DNA of 64,000 nucleotides, from NCBI RefSeq assembly GCF_002095575.1, contig NZ_MLJJ01000006.1, forward strand, positions 62,001 to 126,000. Reading direction: 5' to 3'. A model generated the notes under the pieces. The model did not search any database. It saw only the letters and a program-made list of their open reading frames with translations, and was not told where the DNA came from. How positions within the stretch are numbered: position 1 is the stretch's first letter; each line of letters opens with the position of its first letter. Below, piece after piece: positions 38,199 to 45,793 of the stretch. Position numbers and translations under genes: made by a program. This DNA is from Pantoea septica. Its GTDB lineage: Bacteria; Pseudomonadota; Gammaproteobacteria; Enterobacterales; Enterobacteriaceae.

Positions 38199-39620
38199 AT
38201 GGCAAGTATCACTAACCTGGGTGTCGGTTCAGGCCTTAACTTAAGCGATATCTTAGACAGTATGCAGACGGCGGAAAAAGCCGCGCTGACCCCGATTTCT
38301 AAACAGCAGTCCTCCTATACCGCTAAACTGAGCGCCTACGCGACGCTGAAAAGCGCGCTGACCACCTTTCAGACAGCGAACACCACGCTGAATAACGCCA
38401 GCCTGTTTAGCGCCACGACGGCCACCAGCTCCTCCAGCGCCTTTAGCGCGACCACATCTGGCAGCACCGTCGCGGCAGGCAAGTACACTATTAGCGTGAC
38501 GCAGCTGGCGCAGGCGCAAACCCTGACCTCGGCGGTACAGAGCAGCAACACCGCCGCGCTGGGCGACAGCTCGGCCAGCAGCCGCACGCTGAGCATCGCG
38601 CTGGCGGACGGATCCAGCAAAGATATTACGCTGACCAGCGCGCAGACCTCGCTGACCGGCATGCGCGACGCGATCAACGGCGCCAGCGCAGGCGTTACCG
38701 CCAGCATTATCAAGGTTGGGGATGGCAGCTACCGTCTTTCGGTGAGCGCGAATGAGAGTGGTTCAGGCAAAGCGGTCAGCACCATTAAAGTCACCGGCGA
38801 CGATACGCTTGCGGGCATCGTCGGCTACGACGCCAGCGCCACCAGTAATGGGATGACCGAAAGCGTCACGGCGCAGAATGCCAAGCTGACGGTCAATAAC
38901 GTCGCTATCGAGAGCAGCAGCAACACCATCAGCGACGCGCTGGAAGGCATTACGCTGAATCTCAGCGACGTCACCAGCGGCACCCAGACGCTGACGATCG
39001 CCTCCGATACCACCAAAGCCAACGCCGCTATCACCGGCTGGGTCTCCGCCTACAACACCCTGCAGGACACCTTTTCCAGCCTGACCAAATATACCGCGGT
39101 GGATGTGGGCGCGGACTCGCAGGACAGCAGCAACGGCGCGCTGCTGGGCGACAGCACCTTGCGCACCATTCAGAACCAGCTGAAGAGCCTGCTGACCAAT
39201 GCCGCCAGCTCCTCGACCTTCAAAACCATGGCGCAGATCGGCGTGACCTCCAACCCGACCACCGGGCAGCTGGAAGTCGACTCTGACAAGCTGAGCAAAA
39301 GCCTGAAAAACAATATGTCGGACGTGAAAGAGATGATTATCGGCGACGGCAAAACCACCGGCATCGCCACCACCGTCTCCAGCAACCTGACCAGCTGGCT
39401 CTCCAGCACCGGCATTGTGCAGTCGGCCACCGACGGCGTCAGCAAGACGCTTAACGCCCTGACCGTCCAGTACAACTCGGTCAACGATCGTATCAACGAC
39501 ACCATTACGCGTCTGAAAACCCAGTTTACCCAGCTCGACGTGGTGATGAGTTCGCTTAACCAGACCAGCAGCTACCTGACGCAGCAGTTCGACACCTCGA
39601 ACTCCAGCTCCAAAAGCTGA
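38199..39620 (+). CDS. fliD: FliD, filament cap
   Basis: FliD is the cap protein that folds flagellin at the growing filament tip. It has 473 residues. MASITNLGVGSGLNLSDILDSM at the N-terminus is shown from residue 1, and the C-terminal coiled coil ends QTSSYLTQQFDTSNSSSKS. The start at 38199 has AAGGAAA and lies downstream of the sigma-28 promoter. The middle is Ser/Thr/Ala-rich. Confidence 0.96.
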   Translation: MASITNLGVGSGLNLSDILDSMQTAEKAALTPISKQQSSYTAKLSAYATLKSALTTFQTANTTLNNASLFSATTATSSSSAFSATTSGSTVAAGKYTISVTQLAQAQTLTSAVQSSNTAALGDSSASSRTLSIALADGSSKDITLTSAQTSLTGMRDAINGASAGVTASIIKVGDGSYRLSVSANESGSGKAVSTIKVTGDDTLAGIVGYDASATSNGMTESVTAQNAKLTVNNVAIESSSNTISDALEGITLNLSDVTSGTQTLTIASDTTKANAAITGWVSAYNTLQDTFSSLTKYTAVDVGADSQDSSNGALLGDSTLRTIQNQLKSLLTNAASSSTFKTMAQIGVTSNPTTGQLEVDSDKLSKSLKNNMSDVKEMIIGDGKTTGIATTVSSNLTSWLSSTGIVQSATDGVSKTLNALTVQYNSVNDRINDTITRLKTQFTQLDVVMSSLNQTSSYLTQQFDTSNSSSKS

Positions 39621-39638
39621 TTTTAAAAAGGAGTGATC

Positions 39639-40049
39639 ATGTACACCGCAAACGGCACGCAGGCCTATGCAAAAATCGGCGTCGAGAGCGCCGTCATGAG
39701 CGCGAATCCGCATCAGCTGGTCAACATGCTGTTCGAGGGCGCGCTGAGCGCGCTGGTGCGCGCCCGCCTGTTTATGCAGGACGGCAATATTGAGGGAAAA
39801 GGTCTTTCCCTTTCGAAGGCCATTAATATTATTGAAAACGGGCTTAAGCAGGGTCTCGAAGAAGAGAGCGGCGACGAGCTCACCACCAACTTGATTTCGC
39901 TTTACGCCTACATGGTGCGGCGACTCCTGCAGGCGAATTTACGCAACGACGTGGAGGCCATTGTTGAGGTCGAAGCGCTGCTGCGCAATATCGCTGACGC
40001 ATGGAAGGAAATCGCCCAGCCTCAACCTCTGATTCAGGACGCCGTTTAA
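39639..40049 (+). CDS. fliS: FliS, flagellin export chaperone
   Basis: FliS keeps flagellin unfolded before export. It has 136 residues, beginning MYTANGTQAYAKIGVESAV, with an all-helical fold and GLEEESGDELTTNLISLYAYM. GGAG precedes the ATG at 39639. The stop overlaps the start of fliT by one base. Confidence 0.96.
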   Translation: MYTANGTQAYAKIGVESAVMSANPHQLVNMLFEGALSALVRARLFMQDGNIEGKGLSLSKAINIIENGLKQGLEEESGDELTTNLISLYAYMVRRLLQANLRNDVEAIVEVEALLRNIADAWKEIAQPQPLIQDAV

Positions 40050-40417
40050 TGATACTAGCACCGCAACTGATTACCATTTACCAGCAGTTACTCGATCTCA
40101 GCCAGCAAATGCTGCGACTTGCGGCCGAGGGCGAATGGGATGATTTGATCAAAAAGGAAGTTGATTACGTCAGCGCGGTGCAACGGCTGGCGCGATCGAC
40201 CGAAGCCGCCTCGCCTTCCGTACAGGCGCAGGAGCAGCTGCGTCCGGTACTGCGCCATATTCTTGATAACGAAAGCGAAGTGAAGCGCCTGCTGCAGGAA
40301 CGCATGAACGAGCTTTCCACGATGGTTAATCAGAACACCCGTCAGAAATCGGTGCTTAACGCCTACGGCAAACAGGGCAGCGTGATGGTGCCGATGGAGA
40401 ACCAGCCGCTCTCCTGA
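40049..40417 (+). CDS. fliT: FliT, FliD export chaperone and FlhDC antagonist
   Basis: FliT is the chaperone for the cap protein FliD, and it also binds FlhC to reduce class II transcription. It has 122 residues and is helical: LMLRLA-like [16 protein letters not shown], then [18 protein letters not shown], close to E. coli FliT. The start is the ATG in the TAATG overlap with fliS. Confidence 0.92.
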   Translation: MILAPQLITIYQQLLDLSQQMLRLAAEGEWDDLIKKEVDYVSAVQRLARSTEAASPSVQAQEQLRPVLRHILDNESEVKRLLQERMNELSTMVNQNTRQKSVLNAYGKQGSVMVPMENQPLS

Positions 40418-40424
40418 TTCTGAA

Positions 40425-40472
40425 ACGCACCGCGACAGAGAAAATAACTCTTCTGCCGGTGCGTCTTTTTTT
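40425..40472 (+). terminator. terminator of fliDST
   Basis: An ACGCACCG/CGGTGCGT stem with a long loop, followed by seven T. Confidence 0.8.
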
Positions 40473-40517
40473 CGCCGTGCTCCATACTTGCTTTTCCTTC
40501 CCGCTGGAGCACAGCCA

Positions 40518-41999
40518 ATGCACAACCCGACGTTATTGCAATTCTTTCACTGGTATTACCCGGATGGCGGCCAGCTTTGGCCTGAAGTCGCTGAAAAAGC
40601 GGCCTGGCTGAGCGAGATCGGCATTACTATGACCTGGCTGCCGCCTGCTTATAAAGGCGAATCAGGCGGCTATTCGGTGGGATACGACAGCTACGATCTC
40701 TTTGACCTGGGCGAATTCGATCAGAAAGGCAGCGTCGCCACCAAATATGGCGACAAGCAACAGCTGCAGGCCGCCGTGGACGCATTGCGCGCCCACAATC
40801 TCGGCGTGCTGCTGGACGTGGTGGTGAACCATAAGATGGGCGCCGACGAGAAAGAGCGCGTGCGCGTTAACCGCGTCAACCCCGACAACCGCGACGACAT
40901 CAGCGACGAAGTGATTGAATGCGAAGCCTGGACGCGCTTTAGCTTCCCGGCGCGCGCGGGCGAATATTCCAAATTCGTCTGGGACTATAAATGCTTTAGC
41001 GGCGTCGACCATATCGAAAATCCGGATGAGAACGGCGTCTTCAAGATCGTTAACGACTACACCGCCGACGGCTGGAACGATCAGGTCGACAGCGAGCTGG
41101 GCAATTTCGATTACCTGATGGGCGCCAATATCGACTTCCGCAATAACGCCGTGCGCGAAGAGCTGAAATACTGGGCGCGCTGGGTCAGGGAGCAGCTGCC
41201 CTGCACCGGCTTCCGCCTTGATGCGGTGAAGCATATTCCCGCCTGGTTCTACAAAGAGTGGATCGATCACGTTCAGGAAGTGGCCGACGAGCCGATGTTT
41301 ATCGTCGCTGAGTACTGGTCGTTCGAGACCGACAAGCTGCTGGAGTATATCCAGCAGGTCGAGGGCAAAACCCTGCTGTTCGACGCGCCGCTGCATATGA
41401 ATTTTCATCAGGCTTCCACCCAGGGCAGCGACTACGATCTCAGCCAGATCTTCGCTAATTCGCTGGTGCAGGCCGATCCCTGGCATGCGGTTACCATTGT
41501 CGCCAACCATGACACGCAGCCGCTGCAGTCGCTGGAGGCGCCGGTCGAGGCCTGGTTCAAGCCGCTCGCCTACGCGTTGATTCTGCTGCGCGAGCAAGGC
41601 GTGCCGACGGTGTTTTATCCCGACCTGTTCGGCGCCAGCTACGAAGATGAAGGCGGCGACGGCGAAACCCACCGCGTCGAGATGCCCGCCATTCCGGAAC
41701 TGGAAGCGCTGATCCGCGCTCGTCAGGCTTACGGCTGGGGGGCGCAGACGGACTATTTCGATCATCCCAACTGCGTCGCGTTCAGCCGCAGCGGCACCGC
41801 TGAGCAGCCGGGCTGCATCGTGATTATGTCGAACGGCGAAGAAGGTGAAAAAAGCGTGGCGATGGGCGACGGCTTTGCCGGTAAAGCGTGGCGCGACTAT
41901 TTAGGTCATCGCGACGAGATCCTCACCGCGGATGAACAGGGCACGGTAGTGGTGCGCTGTAACGGCGGCAGCGTCAGCGTCTGGGTGCTGGCGGAGTAA
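40518..41999 (+). CDS. amyA: AmyA, cytoplasmic alpha-amylase
   Basis: AmyA is a GH13 alpha-amylase without signal peptide that acts on cytoplasmic maltodextrin or glycogen. It has 493 residues, starting [20 protein letters not shown]13 motifs are visible: [10 protein letters not shown] (I), GFRLDAVKH with the nucleophile Asp (II), EYW with the acid Glu (III) and ANHDTQ (IV). Its place after fliDST is as in E. coli and Salmonella. Confidence 0.97.
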   Translation: MHNPTLLQFFHWYYPDGGQLWPEVAEKAAWLSEIGITMTWLPPAYKGESGGYSVGYDSYDLFDLGEFDQKGSVATKYGDKQQLQAAVDALRAHNLGVLLDVVVNHKMGADEKERVRVNRVNPDNRDDISDEVIECEAWTRFSFPARAGEYSKFVWDYKCFSGVDHIENPDENGVFKIVNDYTADGWNDQVDSELGNFDYLMGANIDFRNNAVREELKYWARWVREQLPCTGFRLDAVKHIPAWFYKEWIDHVQEVADEPMFIVAEYWSFETDKLLEYIQQVEGKTLLFDAPLHMNFHQASTQGSDYDLSQIFANSLVQADPWHAVTIVANHDTQPLQSLEAPVEAWFKPLAYALILLREQGVPTVFYPDLFGASYEDEGGDGETHRVEMPAIPELEALIRARQAYGWGAQTDYFDHPNCVAFSRSGTAEQPGCIVIMSNGEEGEKSVAMGDGFAGKAWRDYLGHRDEILTADEQGTVVVRCNGGSVSVWVLAE

Positions 42000-42004
42000 C
42001 GTAA

Positions 42005-42042
42005 CGCGCCTTATTCTGTCGCAGCTGACGGAATAAGGCGCG
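42005..42042. terminator. bidirectional hairpin between amyA and yedD
   Basis: CGCGCCTTATTC pairs perfectly with GAATAAGGCGCG, lying between two convergent genes. Confidence 0.7.
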
Positions 42043-42048
42043 GCGGGA

Positions 42049-42528
42049 TCACTGCTTGTTTTCGTTCGCCTGAGTGATGGCGGACTTCAGGATTTCTGGT
42101 TCGATATTCTGAATAACGGCCGCGTCTGGCTGTTTCGCCACTTCATCCAGCGCCTGCTGGCACTCTACCGTCGGACGCTCGACCTTACGCAGCGTCAGCC
42201 CGTCATAGCGCAGCTCGCCGCCATCCAGCTCTAAAGGCATGACGCGCGACTGGCGATTGACGTTAACGTAATCGCCGCTGAGCAGCGTCAGCTTGCCTGG
42301 CTTGGCGATAACGCGCATCCACTGGCGGCAGTCAAGCGTACTGCCGTCCGCGTTGACGATCAGACTGCCCAGCGCGCGATCGCTGCGCAACCCGCTCTGC
42401 GGGCCGACCGTTTGCCAGATGCCCTGCAGGCTGGCGGGCGCCGGCGTCTGCACCGCGTCCTGATAGCTGTTGATTTGCGCACAGCCGGCCAGCGCCAGCG
42501 CGGCCGTCGTCAGCATCCACTTTTTCAT
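42049..42528 (-). CDS. yedD: YedD-like lipoprotein
   Basis: This is an outer-membrane-type lipoprotein of 159 residues, with lipobox LALAGC (Cys16) followed by AQINSYQDAVQTPAPASL. It shares with E. coli YedD the sequence LDCRQWMRVIAKPGKLTLLS and the C-terminal paired cysteine. It is known only as an uncharacterised lipoprotein. The start is at 42528 (MKKWML). It has the same position beside amyA as in E. coli. Confidence 0.88.
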   Translation of the reverse strand: MKKWMLTTAALALAGCAQINSYQDAVQTPAPASLQGIWQTVGPQSGLRSDRALGSLIVNADGSTLDCRQWMRVIAKPGKLTLLSGDYVNVNRQSRVMPLELDGGELRYDGLTLRKVERPTVECQQALDEVAKQPDAAVIQNIEPEILKSAITQANENKQ

Positions 42529-42723
42529 CGTTAATCCCTGAGATCGCTTCAATGGCGGCTAAGTTATAATTTTTCGCCTGCTTTCCGCAAGCTATCTGCG
42601 CCCTGCTTCGCCTCGCGCGGCCACTTTTTTTCCTCCGCTTCGCTGTTTAACGGCGTCCTGACAAGGGCTGGAGGGTGAGTTACACTGGCGCGCTGCACCG
42701 CAATTAATCTTTCAGGAAACCTT

Positions 42724-43047
42724 ATGAAAACGCCAGAAGCCTACTACGCGCAGGCGCGCGAGATGTTTTTTACCGCCCATGCCGATTTTCAGGCCGCGCT
42801 CGATGAACTGACGGAGAGCGACGCGCGCCATGCCAATATGTCGCTGCGCCAGCTGCGCGAATGGCATGCGGAACGTATTTACGCCGCTTTCCTGCGCCAG
42901 AAAAATCTCGACGGCATGATCTTCTCTATTCAGCTAGCCGAGCCTGATAAAGCGGTGGCTGCCGAAGCCATTGAAAACTATCTTAAATCGCATGCAGAAT
43001 CGCTGGGAATGACCTGGGAAGAGTTCTGCATCAAGAACGAGCTTTAA
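42724..43047 (+). CDS. Small helical cytoplasmic protein of unknown function (possibly DUF6388)
   Basis: A 107-residue acidic, probably all-helical protein: MKTPEAYYAQAREMFFTAH, HANMSLRQLREWHAERIYAA, then LGMTWEEFCIKNEL at the C-terminus. A good AGGAAA precedes the ATG. I think it belongs to a family of small uncharacterised enterobacterial proteins (DUF6388-like), but that is from memory. No signal peptide or motif suggests a reaction. A candidate RNA gene follows. Confidence 0.65.
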   Translation: MKTPEAYYAQAREMFFTAHADFQAALDELTESDARHANMSLRQLREWHAERIYAAFLRQKNLDGMIFSIQLAEPDKAVAAEAIENYLKSHAESLGMTWEEFCIKNEL

Positions 43048-43097
43048 CCGGTCGAAAGGGGCAACACCTCCAACCAGTAAAATAAATCGGGATTAAA

Positions 43098-43125
43098 TTG
43101 TACAAGAAGACAAAACTTGTATAAG
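43098..43125 (+). promoter_or_regulatory. possible promoter for the candidate small RNA
   Basis: TTGTAC, 16 bases, TATAAG. A start at about 43131-43133 would place the first RNA hairpin at the 5' end. Confidence 0.5.
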
Positions 43126-43130
43126 TTTAC

Positions 43131-43228
43131 TGCACGACTTCGGTCGTGATTGTCCTTGAACGAATGGTGCGCTTGCACCGCCTCTGGAGGTGTTGCTGGA
43201 TTTCCACCTCCAGAGGTTTGATTTTTTT
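43131..43228 (+). ncRNA. candidate small RNA with three hairpins
   Basis: Three hairpins stand in a row. The first is CACGAC-TTCG-GTCGTG (43133-43148). The second is GGTGC-GCTT-GCACC (43166-43179). The third is a perfect 11-bp CCTCTGGAGGT/ACCTCCAGAGG stem (43181-43216) followed by TTTGA and seven T. This is the architecture of an Hfq-type bacterial sRNA of about 98 nt. It lies between a small gene and dinI, with no reading frame. Bases 43062-43072 (CAACACCTCCA), before the promoter, could pair with 43185-43195 and disrupt the terminator in read-through transcripts. I do not recognise a known sRNA. Confidence 0.55.
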
Positions 43229-43331
43229 CCTCTGTTACCCTTCTTACCTCCCGTTAATCTTCCCGGTTTTGCTATCAGAGACGAATTTGCGCACCACGCC
43301 GAAAAAAAAGCGTTCAATGCGCCTGAGAGGC

Positions 43332-43359
43332 TTGTCACTGGTTGGATTTACAGTATGAT
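43332..43359 (+). promoter_or_regulatory. sigma-70 promoter of the dinI-like gene
   Basis: TTGTCA, 16 bases, TATGAT, close to consensus. The LexA box lies just downstream, so LexA would block clearance or initiation. Confidence 0.65.
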
Positions 43360-43378
43360 GTGCCAGCGAATTTCTTCC

Positions 43379-43394
43379 CTGTATGGAATACCAG
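43379..43394 (+). promoter_or_regulatory. LexA box of the dinI-like gene
   Basis: CTGT-N8-CCAG, seven of eight consensus bases (CTGT-N8-ACAG). The E. coli dinI box has the same CCAG variant, as far as I recall. It ends one base before the start codon. Confidence 0.7.
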
Positions 43395-43395
43395 T

Positions 43396-43635
43396 ATGTT
43401 TGTGGAATTGATTTACGATAAGCGTAACGTAGCCGGCCTGCCAGGCGCGCGTGAGATGATTTTACGGGAGCTGGAAAAGCGCGTTCAACGCGTCTTCCCG
43501 GAGATTGAGGTGCGCGTAAAGCCAATGGAGCGCAACGCCATCGAAACCGACCTGAGCAAGAACGATAAGGCCACGGTGGCGCGCATTGTCGAAGAGATGT
43601 TTGACGAGGCGGAAATGTGGCTGGTGGCCGACTAA
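43396..43635 (+). CDS. DinI-family SOS protein
   Basis: DinI-type proteins bind RecA filaments and tune the SOS response. The 79 residues fit the family: MFVELIYDKRN, LPGAREMILRELEKRVQRVF, and the acidic C-terminal helix IVEEMFDEAEMWLVAD. It is chosen at the ATG 43396 because the earlier part of the frame has no family similarity. No clear ribosome site is present, since the LexA box occupies that position. It could equally be an ImpC/Tum-like prophage relative. Confidence 0.83.
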   Translation: MFVELIYDKRNVAGLPGAREMILRELEKRVQRVFPEIEVRVKPMERNAIETDLSKNDKATVARIVEEMFDEAEMWLVAD

Positions 43636-43659
43636 GCGTCGACCACCGCCGGAGCAGGA

Positions 43660-43926
43660 CTACTTCTCCTGCTCGCTGTGGTTAATGGCGATTTCGATAT
43701 CCTGAATCACAGCGTCTAAGTCATCCAGCAGCGTGCCCTGTTTGTTCAGCAGCGCATCAATGCGTGCGGCAAATTCCGGATCTTTATATTCGCCGGCATC
43801 GAACGCGAGCCAGTGGCTGGAGAGGGTTTCTGTATTGGTCTGCGCATAGTGGCGCATCTCTTTCAGCTGCGAGGTCACATCGCGCAGGTAGTCAGTTTTG
43901 CTTTTCGTTTCCACTGAATCACTCAT
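43660..43926 (-). CDS. Small acidic helical protein, unknown function
   Basis: An 88-residue protein, predicted helical, beginning MSDSVETKSKTDYLRDVTSQ and ending AVIQDIEIAINHSEQEK. AAAAGGAAAA precedes the ATG. It has no membrane segment or known motif. It is read toward the dinI-like gene (convergent). I do not recognise it. Confidence 0.65.
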   Translation of the reverse strand: MSDSVETKSKTDYLRDVTSQLKEMRHYAQTNTETLSSHWLAFDAGEYKDPEFAARIDALLNKQGTLLDDLDAVIQDIEIAINHSEQEK

Positions 43927-44103
43927 GCTGTTTTTCCTTTTGCTGTTTTAACCAATAAATATCTCGCGTGAATGATTAAAGGTAGTGGAATATAACGAAG
44001 CCGCCTTAAGAATATTCGGAAGTGGCCCCTGACCCTCTCGATTTCTGGCTCAGGCGCCTGCTCTTCTTTAGCCCAGCCTTATCGCCAGAAGCGCCCTCTT
44101 GAT

Positions 44104-44130
44104 AAAAAAACAGGGGACGCATTGTCCCCT
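44104..44130 (-). terminator. terminator of the repressor-linked operon
   Basis: An AGGGGAC/GTCCCCT stem with a 5-base loop and seven T on the minus strand, closing the operon below. Confidence 0.85.
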
Positions 44131-44152
44131 TTGGTGCCTTACCGCTCAGTTA

Positions 44153-44956
44153 TTAGAGATATTTACGCGCCAGTTCGAATAACTCCTTTCTGGCCGCCGT
44201 GCCCAGATGCTCAATCCCTTGCTGCACAAAATCAAAAGCGGCGCCGAAATCTTTTACCCCTGCGCTGAAGTCGCTTTGCTCCTCTTTCCCGGCAGGCTGA
44301 GCAGACGACAACACAGCAGGCGCAGCGCTGGTGGAAGCGGCTACGGGCGCCGTTTCCTGAACAGCAGCGTTAACAGCCTGCGCGCTGGCCTGCTGGGCAG
44401 CGGCATCCGCCACGGGTGTCTGCGCCTGGGGTTGCGCATCGGCGGCAGCGTCTGTCGCAGCTGGCTGATCGACGGCCTGAGCGGTCGCATCGGAGGGCGC
44501 GCCCTGCTCTGCGGGCTGGGGCGCTGCTGCTGCGGCCTCTGGGGCCGCAGACTGTGCGGCAGCAGCGTCGGGCGTTGCAGCCTGCTCCGCAGCCTGTGCC
44601 GCAGCAGCGTCGGGCGCAGCAGCCTGACCCGCAGCCTGTGAGGCTGAAGCGTCGGGCCCAGCGTTCTGATCCGCCGATGGCGACGGCGTATGCTGCGCCG
44701 TCGCATCCGGCGCCACATGGGTTTCGCCCGGCGTCTCTTCAGAGGTGGCAGGCGCCACCGTTGAGGGAGAGGATAAACGCTGCAGCTGCGGATCGGTCGG
44801 CACATTGGCGTCCGGTATGGCAAACTGCGGCAGCTCGGCATCGCTTGCTGGCGTGGTTGAGTTAATGATGCTGGTATCGGTCATGGCAGACTCCTTAGTG
44901 ATGATGAACGATCGGAGGGCATGAAAGCCTTCACCAATCAGGTTAAAAATTCGCAT
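44153..44956 (-). CDS. Ala/Pro/Gln-rich low-complexity protein, third gene of the repressor-linked operon
   Basis: A 267-residue protein. After a short N-terminal helix, the middle (about 75-215) is low complexity, made of repeated PDAAAAQAAEQAA-like units. The last 40 residues form a distinct amphipathic end (DFSAGVKDFGAAFDFVQQGI and HLGTAARKELFELARKYL). Two in-frame starts are plausible. The ATG at 44956 has GGGAGAG and adds MRIFNLIGEGFHALRSF. The ATG at 44884 (MTDTSI) has a stronger AAGGAG. The function is unknown. It is 12 bases after the second operon gene. Confidence 0.7.
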   Translation of the reverse strand: MRIFNLIGEGFHALRSFIITKESAMTDTSIINSTTPASDAELPQFAIPDANVPTDPQLQRLSSPSTVAPATSEETPGETHVAPDATAQHTPSPSADQNAGPDASASQAAGQAAAPDAAAAQAAEQAATPDAAAAQSAAPEAAAAAPQPAEQGAPSDATAQAVDQPAATDAAADAQPQAQTPVADAAAQQASAQAVNAAVQETAPVAASTSAAPAVLSSAQPAGKEEQSDFSAGVKDFGAAFDFVQQGIEHLGTAARKELFELARKYL

Positions 44957-44968
44957 TAGACTCTCCCG

Positions 44969-45283
44969 TTAAGGCTTCGTAGCATTTTCATCCTGTATGA
45001 CGACCCGCTTCACCTTGTCGACCGTCTGATCGGGTAGCGTATCCAGCTTTTTCTGAAGCACGTTCACCTGCTTCGAAAGCTCATCCACCTTGGCTTCACG
45101 TCGCGCGGCGGACTCGCGCGCTTCGCGCCGGATATCCTCAACGCGCTGATTAGCCGTGCTGCTGACGTATAAGAAAAGGATGGTCATCACAATGCATACC
45201 AACGACATGCCCAGCATCAGCACGCCGAGCATGACTTTGCGCTTGTGGCTCACCGGTCTTATTTCACTGTGTATCTCGGCCAT
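44969..45283 (-). CDS. Small membrane-anchored coiled-coil protein, second operon gene
   Basis: 104 residues: a basic N-terminus, one membrane helix (about 18-42, LGVLMLGMSLVCIVMTILFL), then a charged coiled coil (EDIRREARESAARREAKVDE and LSKQVNVLQKKLDTL). AAAGGAG lies before the ATG, inside the end of the upstream gene (20-base overlap). No family is recognised. The topology resembles small phage membrane proteins, which is only an analogy. Confidence 0.7.
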   Translation of the reverse strand: MAEIHSEIRPVSHKRKVMLGVLMLGMSLVCIVMTILFLYVSSTANQRVEDIRREARESAARREAKVDELSKQVNVLQKKLDTLPDQTVDKVKRVVIQDENATKP

Positions 45284-45653
45284 CGCTATGCTCCTTTAAT
45301 GTAGAAATCAGCCTGTCGATTTCATTACGGAACTTGCTGTTTTGATCGGCATCGGTCATGACGACCAGTATGCCGAGCGCGTTTTTGATTAAGCGAAGAT
45401 CGGTCTCCAGGGTAGATATCCGTCGTAAATTGGTATCATGACGTATGCGTAAATCGTCATTCTCCTGACGGAGCAGCGCATTGCTCTCCTTCAGCAGCAA
45501 GACTTGCTCCTTGTAGCTGGTAATGATTTCTCCACCGGCACGATTGCTGGTGACGATAGAAGCAATGCCTGCAATAAGCGGCTTCCAGAAAAGCGCGGCC
45601 GCTCCGCCCCCAAGAACTAACGCGCCAACACTGGTTATCAAACTACTTTCCAT
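45264..45653 (-). CDS. Small membrane-anchored coiled-coil protein, first operon gene
   Basis: 129 residues: an N-terminal glycine- and alanine-rich hydrophobic segment (VGALVLGGGAAALFWKPLIA), then a coiled coil (LLLKESNALLRQENDDLRIR). A possible second hydrophobic patch lies at ALGILVVM. It is transcribed divergently from the CI-type repressor gene, over two CTTAAG-type operators, so it is a likely repressor target. The function is unknown. Confidence 0.7.
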   Translation of the reverse strand: MESSLITSVGALVLGGGAAALFWKPLIAGIASIVTSNRAGGEIITSYKEQVLLLKESNALLRQENDDLRIRHDTNLRRISTLETDLRLIKNALGILVVMTDADQNSKFRNEIDRLISTLKEHSDGRDTQ

Positions 45654-45728
45654 GCCTCACCTCTGTACCTTGACGGGTAACGGCTGCTGACGTCAGGCGT
45701 AAAACGCAAAGCGCCTCCCTCGCCGCAA

Positions 45729-45767
45729 CTTAAGATTGCTTAAATTCACAGCTTAAGTATACTTAAG
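45729..45767. promoter_or_regulatory. paired operators for the CI-type repressor
   Basis: Two 16-base near-palindromes of the form CTTAAG-N4-CTTAAG lie at 45729-45744 (one mismatch) and 45752-45767 (perfect). Their centres are 23 bp apart, about two helical turns. A promoter TTGCTT-N16-TATACT (45736-45763) reading toward the repressor lies exactly across both, so it should be autorepressed. The divergent operon begins about 75 bases away. Confidence 0.8.
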
Positions 45768-45793
45768 TCTGGCTCTCAGGAGATGTCAAGAAG

